A stretch of 64,000 nt of DNA from Prochlorococcus sp. AG-402-B19 (GCA_003279615.1 QCHM01000001.1:62001-126000), one strand, 5' to 3'. Shown: positions 47,015-57,848, counted from the stretch's first letter. The notes: generated from the sequence alone by a model not told the origin. Made by a program: numbers and translations.

Positions 47015-47020
47015 CCAGCT

Positions 47021-47560
47021 ATGTCACTAAAAACCCGCTATCGAGAAACAATTAGACCAAAGCTTTTAAAAGATCTTGGTCTGAAAAATGTTCATCAAGT
47101 TCCTAAAGTGCAAAAAGTTACTTTAAACAGAGGGCTTGGTGAAGCTGCACAGAATTCCAAGGCATTAGAAGCTTCTCTAGCTGAAATGGCAACAATTTCT
47201 GGACAAAAAGCACTCGTTACAAGGGCCAAGAAAGCTATTGCTACTTTTAAGATCAGACAAGGAATGCCAATAGGTTGCGCAGTCACACTTAGGGGTGATC
47301 GGATGTACGCATTCTTAGAAAGGTTCATTAATTTGGCGCTTCCAAGAATCAGAGATTTTCGTGGTGTGAGTCCAAAAAGCTTTGATGGCCGCGGAAATTA
47401 CACCATTGGAGTCAAAGAACAACTTATTTTCCCTGAGATTACTTTTGACAAAGTCGACACTATTAGAGGCATGGACATCACGATTGTTACCAGTGCTTCC
47501 TCTGATGAACAAGGTAAGGCTCTCCTTAGTGAAATGGGAATGCCTTTCCGTAAAAAATGA
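47021..47560 (+). CDS. rplE: Large ribosomal subunit protein uL5
   Basis: uL5 binds 5S rRNA in the central protuberance. The 179-aa protein has the [21 protein letters not shown] region, [22 protein letters not shown] and [24 protein letters not shown]. It follows the hairpin-bearing gap. rpsN does not follow it, unlike in E. coli. Confidence 0.97.
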   Translation: MSLKTRYRETIRPKLLKDLGLKNVHQVPKVQKVTLNRGLGEAAQNSKALEASLAEMATISGQKALVTRAKKAIATFKIRQGMPIGCAVTLRGDRMYAFLERFINLALPRIRDFRGVSPKSFDGRGNYTIGVKEQLIFPEITFDKVDTIRGMDITIVTSASSDEQGKALLSEMGMPFRKK

Positions 47561-47579
47561 GTTTGATTAGCTAAATACT

Positions 47580-47981
47580 ATGGCCAACCACGATCCAATT
47601 TCAGACATGCTCACTCGCATACGCAATGCAAGTGAAAAACGTCATGAAAAAACCAAAATCCCTGCTTCAAGAATGTCCCTTAGTATAGCTAAGGTTCTTC
47701 AACGAGAGGGATTCATAGCAGAAATCAATGAAGAAGGAGAAGGCTTTAAAAAGCAGCTCATTCTTGGATTGAAATATACCGGTAAGCATCGCTCACCCAT
47801 TATTCGTTCAATGCAGCGGGTTAGTAAGCCTGGGCTCAGGATTTATAAAAACACTCGGGGATTGCCAAAAGTGTTAGGAGGGCTTGGAGTTGCAATAATT
47901 TCCACTTCTAAGGGAGTCATGAGTGATCGTGATGCTCGCAAGCAAGGTGTTGGAGGAGAAGTCCTCTGTTATGTCTGTTGA
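47580..47981 (+). CDS. rpsH: Small ribosomal subunit protein uS8
   Basis: uS8 binds the central domain of 16S rRNA. The 133-aa protein has [21 protein letters not shown] and ends in [21 protein letters not shown]. It lies 19 bp after rplE and 13 bp before rplF. Confidence 0.97.
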   Translation: MANHDPISDMLTRIRNASEKRHEKTKIPASRMSLSIAKVLQREGFIAEINEEGEGFKKQLILGLKYTGKHRSPIIRSMQRVSKPGLRIYKNTRGLPKVLGGLGVAIISTSKGVMSDRDARKQGVGGEVLCYVC

Positions 47982-47994
47982 TTAGGTATTTATT

Positions 47995-48534
47995 ATGTCT
48001 CGAACTGGAAAAAAACCAATCTCCCTTCCTGAAAAGGTAGATATTAAATTAGAAGGCCTTTCAATCACAGTAAAAGGTCCCAAAGGTCAACTTCAGCGAA
48101 CCCTTCCTGATGGAGTAATCCTAAGCAAAAACGACAATTCAATTATTGTTAAACCATTAAATGAAAAGAGAAAATCAAGGGAAATGCATGGATTATGTAG
48201 ATCTCTTGTTGCAAATATGGTTGAGGGAGTCAGCAATGGTTATACAAAAAAACTTGAGATTGTTGGTGTTGGCTCAAGAGCTCAGGTAAAAGGTAAAACT
48301 CTTGTTGTTAGTGCAGGCTATAGTCACCCTGTTGAGGTTGTTCCTCCTGAAGGAATAACTTTCAAAGTAGAAAATAATACAAATGTGATTGTAACCGGAC
48401 CTGATAAAGAATTAGTTGGCAATGAAGCTGCAAAAATAAGAGCAATAAGGCCTCCAGAACCATATAAAGGTAAAGGAATCAAATATGAAGGTGAACAAAT
48501 AATTAGAAAAGCTGGTAAATCAGGTAAAGCTTAA
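47995..48534 (+). CDS. rplF: Large ribosomal subunit protein uL6
   Basis: uL6 lies at the base of the L7/L12 stalk. The 179-aa protein has [35 protein letters not shown], the [23 protein letters not shown] segment and the C-terminal [16 protein letters not shown]. Confidence 0.97.
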   Translation: MSRTGKKPISLPEKVDIKLEGLSITVKGPKGQLQRTLPDGVILSKNDNSIIVKPLNEKRKSREMHGLCRSLVANMVEGVSNGYTKKLEIVGVGSRAQVKGKTLVVSAGYSHPVEVVPPEGITFKVENNTNVIVTGPDKELVGNEAAKIRAIRPPEPYKGKGIKYEGEQIIRKAGKSGKA

Positions 48535-48567
48535 TTTTGCTTATTTGTCTTTTAAATTTTTTAAGTC

Positions 48568-48936
48568 ATGTCAAAACTTTCTAGAAAACAACAGACCCAA
48601 AAACGACATAAACGCTTGAGAAGGAACTTAAGCGGAACAGAGGCTCGCCCTAGGCTTGCGGTTTTTCGTTCTAATAACCATATCTATGCTCAAATCATAG
48701 ATGATGATGCTCAAAACACTATATGTGCTGCGTCAACCCTTGATAAAGACTTAAAAGCCTCTCTGAAAGTTAATGCTGGAAGTTGCGATGCCTCTACAGC
48801 AGTAGGAGAGCTTGTTGCAAAAAAAGCTTTATCAAAAGGCATCAAACAAGTTATCTTTGATAGGGGTGGAAACATCTATCATGGCAGGGTTAAAGCTCTA
48901 GCCGACGCTGCCAGAACGGCAGGCTTGAACTTTTAA
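48568..48936 (+). CDS. rplR: Large ribosomal subunit protein uL18
   Basis: uL18 binds 5S rRNA with uL5. The 122-aa protein contains [34 protein letters not shown] sequence and [25 protein letters not shown]. It lies 14 bp before rpsE. Confidence 0.96.
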   Translation: MSKLSRKQQTQKRHKRLRRNLSGTEARPRLAVFRSNNHIYAQIIDDDAQNTICAASTLDKDLKASLKVNAGSCDASTAVGELVAKKALSKGIKQVIFDRGGNIYHGRVKALADAARTAGLNF

Positions 48937-48950
48937 TTATTGCTTGAATA

Positions 48951-49577
48951 ATGACAGATTCTAAAAACCAATCTCAAAAGAAAAGAACTTCTGGATCATC
49001 AGATGCTCCTCCTGCCGCTGATGGCAGGCAGGAAAATCGTCGCAATAGAGGCGAAAAACGCGGGGGAAGGAGAGATCGAAGAGGGCAAGAACGAGACTCT
49101 GAATGGCAAGAACGAGTTGTTCAAATTAGAAGGGTTTCCAAAACAGTCAAAGGCGGAAAGAAAATGAGTTTTAGAGCGATAGTTGTAGTAGGTAATGAAA
49201 AAGGTCAAGTAGGGGTTGGGGTTGGAAAGGCTGGAGATGTTATTGGTGCTGTGCGAAAAGGCGTTGCTGATGGTAAGAAACATTTAGTTCGTGTTCCACT
49301 AACTCGAAATAGCTCTATACCAACTCTTTCTAATGGTAGAGATGGAGCGGCAAGTGTATTAATTCGTCCTGCAGCTCCTGGAACAGGGGTAATTGCGGGA
49401 GGTTCAATTCGAACTGTTTTAGAGTTGGCTGGAATAAAAAATGTTCTTGCTAAGAGGCTAGGTAGTAAGACTCCTCTCAATAACGCTCGTGCTGCAATGG
49501 TTGCATTAAGTCAGTTGCGAACTCATAAAGCCACAGCAAAAGAGCGTGGTATTTCACTTGAGCAGATTTATTCTTAA
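48951..49577 (+). CDS. rpsE: Small ribosomal subunit protein uS5
   Basis: uS5 affects decoding fidelity and mRNA unwinding. The 208-aa protein carries a roughly 45-residue Arg/Gly/Glu-rich N-terminal extension ([20 protein letters not shown]) relative to E. coli. The core includes [18 protein letters not shown] sequence, [14 protein letters not shown] and [14 protein letters not shown]. rpmD (uL30) is absent between it and rplO. Confidence 0.96.
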   Translation: MTDSKNQSQKKRTSGSSDAPPAADGRQENRRNRGEKRGGRRDRRGQERDSEWQERVVQIRRVSKTVKGGKKMSFRAIVVVGNEKGQVGVGVGKAGDVIGAVRKGVADGKKHLVRVPLTRNSSIPTLSNGRDGAASVLIRPAAPGTGVIAGGSIRTVLELAGIKNVLAKRLGSKTPLNNARAAMVALSQLRTHKATAKERGISLEQIYS

Positions 49578-49582
49578 AAACC

Positions 49583-50035
49583 ATGACTATTAAATTGGAA
49601 TCTCTTCAGTCAAATAAAGGATCTAGACGTAAAAAAATGCGTAAAGGTCGAGGTATTGCTGCTGGGCAAGGTGCTAGTTGTGGTTTTGGAATGAGGGGTC
49701 AAAAATCCCGATCAGGAAGACCAACTCGACCAGGCTTCGAGGGTGGTCAAATGCCTCTATATAGGCGTGTACCAAAATTAAAACATTTCCCAATAGTTAA
49801 TCAGAAAAACTTTACTGTCCTCAATGTTTCCAGTTTGAATGCATTAAAAGATGGGACAGTCGTCAACCTTGATTTATTGGTTAAAGAAGGAATTTTGACT
49901 AAGCCAAAAGATCCTCTCAAGATTCTTGGGAATGGTAAATTAGAAGTCAAACTCACTGTTCAAGCTGCAGCCTTCACAGTATCTGCCAAAAAGAAAATTG
50001 AAGAAGTTGGTGGAACATGTGAGGTATATACTTAA
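49583..50035 (+). CDS. rplO: Large ribosomal subunit protein uL15
   Basis: uL15 is a late-assembly 50S protein. The 150-aa protein has [37 protein letters not shown] and a conserved C-terminal domain ending [10 protein letters not shown]. secY follows after 60 bp. Confidence 0.96.
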   Translation: MTIKLESLQSNKGSRRKKMRKGRGIAAGQGASCGFGMRGQKSRSGRPTRPGFEGGQMPLYRRVPKLKHFPIVNQKNFTVLNVSSLNALKDGTVVNLDLLVKEGILTKPKDPLKILGNGKLEVKLTVQAAAFTVSAKKKIEEVGGTCEVYT

Positions 50036-50095
50036 GTTGTAGTATCTTGAAAAAATAATTTTCTACATTAGTCTCAAATAAATTATCATTATTAA

Positions 50096-51415
50096 ATGTT
50101 AATAAGTCGTGGTCGCAATCCAAGTGCTGGTGAGGTAATTACTCAACTTTTCACTAATGATGAACTTCGAGGAAGAGTTATTACGACTCTAGGTTTATTG
50201 TTAATTGTGAGACTAGGCATCTACATTCCTATGCCTGGAATAGATAGAGAGGCTTTTAAGACGTTTATTGATCAGGGAGGCCAGCTTATTGGATTTCTTG
50301 ATATTTTTACTGGTGGTGGTATATCAACCTTAGGTATTTTTGCGCTTGGTATTCTTCCATTCATTAATGCGTCAATCATTATTCAGTTGCTCACTGCATC
50401 ATTACCTCAATTGGAAGATCTACAGAAAAATGAAGGTGAGGCAGGAAGAAGGAAGATTGCTCAAATCACTAGATATGTAGCGCTGGGTTGGGGATTAGTT
50501 CAAAGCACAGTTTTCGCATTAATTCTTAGACAATATGCGGTTGAGGGTCTTGGAGAAACTGAATTTGTTATTCAAACATCCTTAGCTTTAGTTACTGGAT
50601 CGATGATAGTTATGTGGCTAAGTGAAATTATTACTGAAAAAGGAATCGGCCAAGGAGCTTCTTTGGTTATTTTCTTGAATATTGTTGCCACACTACCGAA
50701 GGCACTTAGCTCTACTATTGAAAAAGCTCAAACTGGAGATCGTGCAGATGTTCTTGGGATCATAATTCTTTTGATGGTGTTTCTAATTACTATTGTTGGC
50801 ATTATTTTTGTTCAAGAAGGAGCGAGAAGAATCCCAATAGTAAGTGCAAAAAGTCAAATGGGTGGGACAGCGCTTTTACCTAGCCGACAAAGTTATTTAC
50901 CGCTTAAGTTAAATGCTGGAGGAGTTATGCCTATAATTTTTGCCTCTGCATTAATTTTTCTCCCAATCACGATTGCTAATTTCACTCAAAACCCTTTACT
51001 TATTAAGGCTGCTAGTTCACTTAATCCAGGTTCATCAAACCCATGGCCATATGCAATAACTTTCTTTGCACTTATCTTGGGATTTGCTTATTTTTATGCC
51101 TCGTTAACCATTAATCCAATAGATATTGCCTCTAATTTAAAAAAAGGTGGTGTTGCAATTCCTGGTGTCAGACCAGGTGGAGCCACCTCTAATTATCTTT
51201 CTGGTGTTCAAAACCGCCTAACATTACTTGGAGGATTATTTCTTGGGTCAGTAGCAATTGTCCCTGCTGCAGTTGAAAGAGCTACTAATGTTCAAACCTT
51301 TCAAGGGCTTGGCGCAACTTCATTATTGATTTTGGTTGGAGTAGCAATTGATACATCTAAGCAAGTTCAGACATACGTTATTTCGCAAAGATATGAAGGA
51401 TTAGTCCGCCAATAA
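50096..51415 (+). CDS. secY: Preprotein translocase subunit SecY
   Basis: SecY is the channel-forming subunit of the Sec translocon in the plasma and thylakoid membranes. The 439-aa protein has about ten membrane helices. It shows LRGRVITTLGLLLIVRLGIYIPMPGID-like TM1, the plug/TM2 region GGGISTLGIFALGILPFINASII, the cytosolic loop QEGARRIPI and GVRPGGATSNYL. Confidence 0.97.
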   Translation: MLISRGRNPSAGEVITQLFTNDELRGRVITTLGLLLIVRLGIYIPMPGIDREAFKTFIDQGGQLIGFLDIFTGGGISTLGIFALGILPFINASIIIQLLTASLPQLEDLQKNEGEAGRRKIAQITRYVALGWGLVQSTVFALILRQYAVEGLGETEFVIQTSLALVTGSMIVMWLSEIITEKGIGQGASLVIFLNIVATLPKALSSTIEKAQTGDRADVLGIIILLMVFLITIVGIIFVQEGARRIPIVSAKSQMGGTALLPSRQSYLPLKLNAGGVMPIIFASALIFLPITIANFTQNPLLIKAASSLNPGSSNPWPYAITFFALILGFAYFYASLTINPIDIASNLKKGGVAIPGVRPGGATSNYLSGVQNRLTLLGGLFLGSVAIVPAAVERATNVQTFQGLGATSLLILVGVAIDTSKQVQTYVISQRYEGLVRQ

Positions 51416-51436
51416 AATATTTACTATGATCTGCAA

Positions 51437-51985
51437 ATGAAAAAAAAATTATTATTTATTGGCCCTCCTGGAGCAGGTAAAGGCACGCAAGCAAATCTCT
51501 TTTGTAAGAAGTATGGGATAGATCATCTGTCTACGGGAGATCTGCTTAGAGATGAGGTTTCCTCAGGATCTGTTTTAGGAATTAAAGCGGCGGAAACTAT
51601 GAATCAAGGAGAGTTAGTTAGTGATGAATTAGTCCTTTCAATTGTTGAGGGAAGATTGCTCAATAGCAATAAAGGGTGGTTACTTGATGGTTTCCCTAGA
51701 AATGTCAATCAAGCGAATTCGTTAAAACACCTTTTAGAAAAAATCAATCAACCTTTAGAAGCGGTTATATCAATTAAAATTGCCGACGATTATTTAATTA
51801 AAAGGCTGTTAGCTCGAGGAAGAGAGGATGATAATGAAGAAGTAATTGTTAATCGACTTAAAATCTATAGATACAAAACTTCTCCTCTTATAGATCTGTA
51901 TAGCAAGCAAGGAATTTTGAAGGAGATTGATGGTAATGATGATATAGATGTTGTGTTTTCATGTATTGAGAAAGCTTTAGGCTGA
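51437..51985 (+). CDS. adk: Adenylate kinase (short form)
   Basis: It interconverts ATP + AMP and 2 ADP. The 182-aa protein has the P-loop FIGPPGAGKGTQ, DHLSTGDLLRDEV for the AMP site and LLDGFPRNVNQA. The short LID (LARGREDDNEEVI) lacks the zinc-cysteine insert of long forms. infA, found next in some bacteria, is missing; rpmJ starts 44 bp later. Confidence 0.97.
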   Translation: MKKKLLFIGPPGAGKGTQANLFCKKYGIDHLSTGDLLRDEVSSGSVLGIKAAETMNQGELVSDELVLSIVEGRLLNSNKGWLLDGFPRNVNQANSLKHLLEKINQPLEAVISIKIADDYLIKRLLARGREDDNEEVIVNRLKIYRYKTSPLIDLYSKQGILKEIDGNDDIDVVFSCIEKALG

Positions 51986-52029
51986 CGATGTAGTAAGGTT
52001 GTAGTTTGGAAATAGGAGAGTCTCGCCAA

Positions 52030-52146
52030 ATGAAGGTTAGATCCTCAGTCAAAAAAATTAGTCCTGACGATCAAATCGTTAGGCGCAGAGGTCGGATCTA
52101 TGTGATCAACAAAAAAAGACCTCGTAATAAACAGCGTCAGGGCTGA
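52030..52146 (+). CDS. rpmJ: Large ribosomal subunit protein bL36, zinc-free form
   Basis: This 38-aa protein was read directly from the sequence, from ATG 52030 to TGA 52144-52146. It begins [20 protein letters not shown] and ends [11 protein letters not shown]. The usual three Cys and one His zinc ligands of bL36 are absent. An AGGAG ribosome-binding site lies about 12 nt upstream. Position before rpsM is the standard one. Confidence 0.93.
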
Positions 52147-52156
52147 TTCCTGAATA

Positions 52157-52230
52157 TTTAAGAAGACTTAATCGATTAATTTTTTTCGTTTACTTCTTAA
52201 AAAAAGTCATCTGTAAATTAAGATGACTTT
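52157..52230 (+). repeat. Two inverted repeats in the rpmJ-rpsM gap
   Basis: TTTAAGAAG (52157-52165) pairs with CTTCTTAAA (52193-52201), enclosing a TTAATCGATTAA palindrome followed by a T7 run. Directly behind, AAAGTCATCT (52203-52212) pairs perfectly with AGATGACTTT (52221-52230). The second ends 28 bp before the rpsM start. They may terminate, process or attenuate the transcript. Confidence 0.6.
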
Positions 52231-52258
52231 ATATTGTCCCCCTTCGATTTATTCCTAA

Positions 52259-52624
52259 GTGGCACGGATTGCAGGCATCGATATACCTCGCGAAAAGCGA
52301 GTAGAAGTTGCCTTAACTTACATCTATGGTATTGGTTTAACCAGAGCCCAAATTATCCTTGAAAAATCAGGAGTTAATCCTGATATTCGTGTAAAGGATT
52401 TAGAAGATAGTGATGTTCAGAAGCTTAGAGCTGTTACTGAAGAATTCACACTTGAAGGAGATTTGAGACGCCAGGAAGGAATGGCACTGAAACGACTTCA
52501 AGATATTGGATGTGTCCGTGGACGTAGGCACAGGATGAGTTTGCCGGTCCGAGGACAACGAACTAGGACAAATGCTCGCACTCGAAGGGGATCGAGAAAA
52601 ACTGTTGCAGGAAGAAAGAAATAA
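52259..52624 (+). CDS. rpsM: Small ribosomal subunit protein uS13
   Basis: uS13 is a 30S head protein contacting P-site tRNA. The 121-aa protein begins with GTG 52259 ([21 protein letters not shown]) and has [32 protein letters not shown] and [18 protein letters not shown] hairpin-rich gap precedes it. Confidence 0.97.
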   Translation: MARIAGIDIPREKRVEVALTYIYGIGLTRAQIILEKSGVNPDIRVKDLEDSDVQKLRAVTEEFTLEGDLRRQEGMALKRLQDIGCVRGRRHRMSLPVRGQRTRTNARTRRGSRKTVAGRKK

Positions 52625-52688
52625 TTTCTTAAGTATCCTGTTACCACTTGGTAAATTTCTAAATCTTTTTTAAATAAGGCACAGCCTA

Positions 52689-53081
52689 ATGGCTACAACC
52701 TCAAAGAAATCCGGTTCTAAGAAGACAAAGCGCAACGTTCCAAATGGAGTTGTGCATATTCAAAGTACCTTCAATAACACCATTGTTTCTATTACTGACA
52801 CTTCTGGTGAAGTTATCTCCTGGTCATCGGCCGGTGCAAGTGGATTTAAAGGGGCTCGAAAGGGCACCCCTTTTGCCGCTCAAACTGCTGCTGAAGTTGC
52901 GGCTAGAAGAGCCTTAGAACAAGGCATGCGTCAAATCGAGGTTCTTGTAAGAGGACCTGGATCTGGTCGTGAAACCGCAATAAGAGCGTTGCAAGTAGCT
53001 GGTCTTGAAATTACTTTGATTAGAGATGTCACACCTCTTCCTCATAACGGTTGTAGGAGGCCTAAACGCAGACGCGTTTAA
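52689..53081 (+). CDS. rpsK: Small ribosomal subunit protein uS11
   Basis: uS11 lies on the 30S platform at the mRNA exit. The 130-aa protein contains [40 protein letters not shown] and the C-terminal [19 protein letters not shown]. Confidence 0.97.
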   Translation: MATTSKKSGSKKTKRNVPNGVVHIQSTFNNTIVSITDTSGEVISWSSAGASGFKGARKGTPFAAQTAAEVAARRALEQGMRQIEVLVRGPGSGRETAIRALQVAGLEITLIRDVTPLPHNGCRRPKRRRV

Positions 53082-53132
53082 ATTCTATTCACTTAAGTGA
53101 AATTTTCTTTTCTTTCCACATCGCATTAGACC

Positions 53133-54071
53133 GTGTTGCAATACCAGATCGACAGGATCGACCATCAAGTTTCTACTGATCGTTCCCAAACAGGCGTTTT
53201 CCTAATTGGACCTCTTGAAAGAGGTCAGGCAACAACTTTGGGTAATTCCCTACGCAGAGTATTAATGGGAGGACTTGAGGGCAGCGCAGTTACTGCTGTC
53301 AGAATTGCTGGAGTTAATCATGAATATGCAACCATTCCTGGAGTAAGAGAAGATGTTTTGGATATTCTTCTGAATTGCAAACAAATCTCAGTTGACAGTC
53401 GCAGTCAAGACCTTGAGATAGGAAGACTTGTTGTTACAGGACCTGCTGAGGTTAAAGCAAAGGATATTCAATTTTCATCCCAAGTTGAAGTTGTTGATGG
53501 TGATCGTCCAATTGCTACAGTTCATGATGGTCACAACTTAGAATTGGAATTACATGTAGAAAGAGGGATCGGTTATAGACCAGTTGATAGAAGAAACGAA
53601 GAAACAAGTGCTATTGATTTACTTCAAATAGATGCTGTATTTATGCCTATAACCAGGGTGAATTTTACTATTGATGAAACGGCTGTAGCGGAGGGTGGCT
53701 CTACCAGAGAAAGATTAAAAATGGAGCTTGTAACTGATGGATCTACCTCTCCAGATGATGCATTGGCTGAAGCTGCAAATCAATTGATCGAACTTTTTCA
53801 GCCCCTCGCTACTGTCTCTATGGTAGAGGAGATTCCTGAGGAGCCAGAGCCTGCAGCAGAGGCCCAAATACCCCTCGAAGAGTTAAACTTGTCAGTAAGA
53901 GCTTACAATTGCCTTAAGCGAGCCCAAGTGAATTCTGTTTCAGACTTGATGGGTTTCAGTTATGAGGATTTGTTGGAAATTAAGAACTTCGGTTCTAAAT
54001 CTGCTGATGAAGTTATTGAAGCTCTAGAGAGAATAGGAATTTCTATCCCTCAAAGTAGAACTTCTGCATGA
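53133..54071 (+). CDS. rpoA: RNA polymerase alpha subunit
   Basis: The alpha subunit drives RNA polymerase assembly and contacts UP elements and activators. The 312-aa protein starts at GTG 53133 ([12 protein letters not shown]). The N-terminal domain has [21 protein letters not shown] linker rich in Glu/Pro (about 225-245) separates the C-terminal domain with [20 protein letters not shown] and [15 protein letters not shown]. Confidence 0.97.
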   Translation: MLQYQIDRIDHQVSTDRSQTGVFLIGPLERGQATTLGNSLRRVLMGGLEGSAVTAVRIAGVNHEYATIPGVREDVLDILLNCKQISVDSRSQDLEIGRLVVTGPAEVKAKDIQFSSQVEVVDGDRPIATVHDGHNLELELHVERGIGYRPVDRRNEETSAIDLLQIDAVFMPITRVNFTIDETAVAEGGSTRERLKMELVTDGSTSPDDALAEAANQLIELFQPLATVSMVEEIPEEPEPAAEAQIPLEELNLSVRAYNCLKRAQVNSVSDLMGFSYEDLLEIKNFGSKSADEVIEALERIGISIPQSRTSA

Positions 54072-54110
54072 CTTTCGGTTTTATTACTACAACATTTCAC
54101 AGCTAATACA

Positions 54111-54461
54111 ATGCGTCATCAACGTCGAATAGCACAATTAAGTCGTCCTGCTGACCAAAGGAAAGCACTTCTAAGAGGTTTAACTACTCAATTAATTCGT
54201 GAAGGTAGAGTTACAACAACCAAAGCTAGAGCAAAAGCTTTGAGAGATGAAACTGAGAGAATGATTACCTTAGCTAAGGATGGCAGTCTTTCTTCAAGAA
54301 GAAGAGCTATTGGATATGTATACGATAAGCAGTTGGTTCATGCTCTTTTTGAAAAGGCCCAAGAGAGATATGGAGATCGTCAAGGAGGTTATACGAGAAT
54401 TGTTAGAACCACCCCACGTCGTGGTGATAATTCTGAAATGGCCATTGTTGAGCTTGTTTAG
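54111..54461 (+). CDS. rplQ: Large ribosomal subunit protein bL17
   Basis: The 116-aa bL17 has [40 protein letters not shown] and ends in [12 protein letters not shown]. It follows rpoA by 39 bp, the standard neighbour in bacteria. Confidence 0.97.
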   Translation: MRHQRRIAQLSRPADQRKALLRGLTTQLIREGRVTTTKARAKALRDETERMITLAKDGSLSSRRRAIGYVYDKQLVHALFEKAQERYGDRQGGYTRIVRTTPRRGDNSEMAIVELV

Positions 54462-54524
54462 AATATTAATTTTTTAGATTGAATTTTTATATCTTTTTTA
54501 ACTAATTTATTTTTTATATTCAAT

Positions 54525-55367
54525 TTGATTAAAAGAATTGCATTAGTTATTCAATATGATGGCTCAGGTTATAAGGGTTGGCAAAACCAAAAAAATTTCA
54601 GAACTATTCAAGGAACCATAGAAGAGAAAATTGCAGAACTTGACCCAATTAGACCTGTCAAAGTAATAGCAGCAGGCAGGACTGATTCAGGAGTTCATGC
54701 TTCTGGGCAGGTTGTCCATTTTGATTGCACTGGCCCAATCCCTATTAATAAATGGACATCAGCCTTAAATGGTAGGCTGCCAGCATCTATAAAAGTACTT
54801 GAAGCTGTTGAAGTATCAATTGATTGGCATGCTTGCTATTCTGCCAAATATAGAAGATATAGATATTCTATATTTAATGGTTCATATCCCAATCTGTTTC
54901 TTCAAAATATTAGTTGGCACAAGTATAGAGTTCGACTAGATATTGATTTAATGAGGGATGCTTTGAATGATTTGCTAGGTTTACATGATTTTGCAGCGTT
55001 TCAAAAAGCAGGAAGTAATAGGCCTAATTCATTGACAACCGTGCAAGAAGTTTCTATTTGTCGTGATGGGGATATCGTTACAGCTGAAATTCAGGCCAGC
55101 GGCTTTTTGTATGGGATGGTGAGACTTTTGATGGGTCAACTAGTCGCTGTTGGTGAGAAACGACTTTCTATTGAAGACTTTAAATTTAGATGGAGAAAGG
55201 GTTTGCGCTCTGAGGTTAAGGAGGCTGCTCCACCTCATGGCCTTTGTTTGATTAGAGTTGGCTATGGGGAGAAAATTTTTTCAAAAGAGAAAAGTTTTGA
55301 CACTTTTCCCAGCTTTTCACTGCCAATGTTTGAATCTTCAAAAATATCAAAAGATTTACAAGATTAA
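54525..55367 (+). CDS. truA: tRNA pseudouridine(38-40) synthase
   Basis: TruA isomerises uridines 38-40 of tRNA anticodon arms. The 280-aa protein has [14 protein letters not shown], the catalytic Asp loop [18 protein letters not shown] and the [13 protein letters not shown] segment. The start codon is TTG 54525; no ATG fits the conserved N-terminus ([13 protein letters not shown]). Placement between rplQ and rplM is conserved in cyanobacteria. Confidence 0.94.
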   Translation: MIKRIALVIQYDGSGYKGWQNQKNFRTIQGTIEEKIAELDPIRPVKVIAAGRTDSGVHASGQVVHFDCTGPIPINKWTSALNGRLPASIKVLEAVEVSIDWHACYSAKYRRYRYSIFNGSYPNLFLQNISWHKYRVRLDIDLMRDALNDLLGLHDFAAFQKAGSNRPNSLTTVQEVSICRDGDIVTAEIQASGFLYGMVRLLMGQLVAVGEKRLSIEDFKFRWRKGLRSEVKEAAPPHGLCLIRVGYGEKIFSKEKSFDTFPSFSLPMFESSKISKDLQD

Positions 55368-55556
55368 TAAACTGATACTTGGGATTTTATTAAATCAGTA
55401 ATTTAAATTTTATGGGTAAAAAAAGGCCAGTTTTCAGCCATCAAAGTGTAGAATTATTTTTCTGAAGAATCAGATCAATTATTTGACTTGATAACTTCCT
55501 AAAACAGCATTATTAAAAAGATAGTGCTTATTCAGTGTTAAAGGTGTTTAGGAGAA

Positions 55557-56009
55557 ATGAACAAGACATCAGTTCCATCACCGGATTCAATTGATCGCCA
55601 GTGGTTTCTAGTGGATGCAGAGAATCAGACTCTTGGTAGATTAGCAACTGAAGTTGCTAGTGTTCTTAGGGGTAAGACAAAGCCAAATTTCACCCCTCAT
55701 TTAGATACCGGTGATTTTGTGATTGTCGTAAATGCAGAAAAGATCAAAGTAACTGGCAAAAAACCTGATCAAAAACTTTATCGAAGACACTCTGGACGTC
55801 CTGGAGGAATGAAAGTAGAAACCTTTAAGGCCCTACAATCAAGAATTCCAGAGAGAATAGTTGAAAAGGCAATAAAAGGAATGCTTCCTCATACAAGGTT
55901 AGGGAGACAATTATTTACTAAACTCAAAGTATATAAAGGTTCTGAGCACCCTCATTCAGCACAGGAGCCTAAACTACTCAATTTAAATTCTGAAACTGTT
56001 GCCAAATGA
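55557..56009 (+). CDS. rplM: Large ribosomal subunit protein uL13
   Basis: uL13 is an early 50S assembly protein. The 150-aa sequence has [43 protein letters not shown] and the [20 protein letters not shown] motif. A good GGAG ribosome-binding site precedes ATG 55557, and the stop overlaps rpsI by ATGA. The 189-bp gap before it probably carries a promoter. Confidence 0.97.
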   Translation: MNKTSVPSPDSIDRQWFLVDAENQTLGRLATEVASVLRGKTKPNFTPHLDTGDFVIVVNAEKIKVTGKKPDQKLYRRHSGRPGGMKVETFKALQSRIPERIVEKAIKGMLPHTRLGRQLFTKLKVYKGSEHPHSAQEPKLLNLNSETVAK

Positions 56010-56413
56010 CTAGTTCCTCAAGCAAAGTTGTTTACTGGGGAACTGGTAGACGAAAGACTTCAGTAGCCAGGGTGAGATTAACTCCTGGCAAAGGTGAAAT
56101 TGTTATCAATGGTCGCCCTGGAGATCATTATTTGAATTTCAATCCAGCTTATATATCTGCTGTTAAAGCTCCATTGAATACACTAGGCTTGAGTGATTCT
56201 TATGATGTTTTAGTTAATGTATACGGTGGAGGTTTGACTGGTCAGTCTGATGCTATAAAGCAGGGCGCTGCTAGAGCTTTATGTGACCTATCTCTTGATA
56301 ATCGCAAGCCCCTGAAAGTAGAGGGCCATCTTAGTCGTGATCCCAGAGCAAAAGAGAGGCGTAAATATGGCCTTAAAAAAGCTCGTAAAGCTCCCCAATT
56401 CTCAAAGAGATAA
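56006..56413 (+). CDS. rpsI: Small ribosomal subunit protein uS9
   Basis: uS9 reaches the P-site with its C-terminal tail. The 135-aa protein has [39 protein letters not shown] and the basic tail [17 protein letters not shown], in which the final Lys-Arg is invariant. Overlap with rplM implies coupled translation. Confidence 0.97.
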   Translation: MTSSSSKVVYWGTGRRKTSVARVRLTPGKGEIVINGRPGDHYLNFNPAYISAVKAPLNTLGLSDSYDVLVNVYGGGLTGQSDAIKQGAARALCDLSLDNRKPLKVEGHLSRDPRAKERRKYGLKKARKAPQFSKR

Positions 56414-56449
56414 TTTCAATTTTCACATTAAATCATTTTCTTTTTTACC

Positions 56450-56710
56450 ATGCCTAAATCAGATATACATCCAACTTGGTATCCAGAAGCAAAAGTTATT
56501 TGTAATGGTGAAGTTGTAATGACAACAGGTTCTACGCAACCTGAAATTCAAGTCGATGTTTGGAGTGGAAATCATCCTTTCTTTACAGGAACCCAGAAGA
56601 TTCTAGACACAGAAGGAAGAGTCGATAGATTTATGCGTAAATATGGCATGGCTTCATCTGATTCAAGTGACCAAAAAAATAAATCACCAGAAGAAAAAAA
56701 AGAAAGTTGA
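56450..56710 (+). CDS. rpmE: Large ribosomal subunit protein bL31, zinc-free form
   Basis: bL31 forms an intersubunit bridge. The 86-aa protein has SDIHPTWYPEAKVICNGEVVM and DVWSGNHPFFTGTQKIL, ending in a Ser/Lys/Glu tail. Of the usual two CxxC-type zinc pairs only one Cys remains (positions of the second pair read W and N), so it is a C-minus type. It follows rpsI by 36 bp and precedes prfA. Confidence 0.93.
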   Translation: MPKSDIHPTWYPEAKVICNGEVVMTTGSTQPEIQVDVWSGNHPFFTGTQKILDTEGRVDRFMRKYGMASSDSSDQKNKSPEEKKES

Positions 56711-56745
56711 CACTTTTTGATTTGAAGATTTAGGGGAAAAAAAGA

Positions 56746-57843
56746 ATGGATTCTTCTACCCTAATAAAACGTTTAGAAACAGCTAAAAGTAGTTTTCAAA
56801 ATTTGGAGTTGCAACTTGCTGATCCAGATGTTGCATCAGATCCCAAACAATTAGAGAAAATTTCTAGGGAGAGATCACGTCTAGAACCTCTAGTTCATGA
56901 TTATTTGGAACTACTGACGATAGAAAAAGAATGTACTGAAGCTAAAAATCTAGTTAAAGAGAGCAGGGATGACAAAGAAATGGAACTTCTAGCTAGAGAA
57001 GAGCTTGAAAATCTTGAATTTTCAAAAGATAAATTAATTCAGAAATTGACTTTAGCTCTTTTACCAAAAGATCCCAGAGATGAAAGAAGTGTAATGCTTG
57101 AGATTAGAGCAGGCGCAGGAGGAAGTGAAGCCTGTTTATGGGCTGGTGACTTGGCACGAATGTATGAGAGATATGGACAAAAATTAGGGTGGAATGTAAA
57201 ACCTATAAGTTCAACTGAAGCTGATGTAGGTGGTTTTCGCGAAATGATTCTTTCAGTGAAAGGTGAATCTGTTTATAGCCAATTAAAATTTGAAGCAGGT
57301 GTTCATAGAGTTCAAAGAGTTCCTTCTACTGAATCTCAAGGACGAGTTCATACATCTACGGCAACTGTTGCCGTTATGCCTGAGGCTGATCCAGTTGAGG
57401 TAAAAATAGAATCAACTGACTTAGAAATTAGTACAGCTAGATCAGGGGGAGCTGGTGGGCAAAATGTTAATAAAGTAGAAACAGCTATAGATTTATTTCA
57501 TAAGCCCTCAGGTATACGAGTTTTCTGTACTCAGGAGCGTTCTCAATTGCAAAATAGAGAGAGGGCAATGGAGATTTTAAGAGCAAAATTATTAGAATTA
57601 GAAATAGCAGAGGCCAATGCAAAAGAAAGATCGGCTCGATTGTCTCAGGTTGGGACAGGCGATAGAAGTGAAAAGATACGAACATATAACTATAAAGATA
57701 ATAGAACCACTGATCATCGATTAGGAATTAATTTTCCTCTTGAACAAGTGCTAGCAGGTCAATTGGAAGATGTAATTGGTGCATGTATTGCAGAAGAGCA
57801 AAAAAGGCAAATGGAAGAATTGAGTAATCAATCTGAAAATTAA
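56746..57843 (+). CDS. prfA: Peptide chain release factor 1
   Basis: RF1 terminates translation at UAA and UAG. The 365-aa protein carries the peptidyl-hydrolysis motif [15 protein letters not shown] and the anticodon-like region of RF1 in [20 protein letters not shown] sequence (PST for the PxT codon-reading element). The N-terminal domain is a helical coiled region ([15 protein letters not shown]). It is convergent with the HNH gene, 5 bp apart. Confidence 0.97.
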   Translation: MDSSTLIKRLETAKSSFQNLELQLADPDVASDPKQLEKISRERSRLEPLVHDYLELLTIEKECTEAKNLVKESRDDKEMELLAREELENLEFSKDKLIQKLTLALLPKDPRDERSVMLEIRAGAGGSEACLWAGDLARMYERYGQKLGWNVKPISSTEADVGGFREMILSVKGESVYSQLKFEAGVHRVQRVPSTESQGRVHTSTATVAVMPEADPVEVKIESTDLEISTARSGGAGGQNVNKVETAIDLFHKPSGIRVFCTQERSQLQNRERAMEILRAKLLELEIAEANAKERSARLSQVGTGDRSEKIRTYNYKDNRTTDHRLGINFPLEQVLAGQLEDVIGACIAEEQKRQMEELSNQSEN

Positions 57844-57848
57844 ATCAA

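Noticed and set aside
51986..52029. Possible infA between adk and rpmJ
   Set aside because: Only 44 bp are available, so infA is not encoded at this position.
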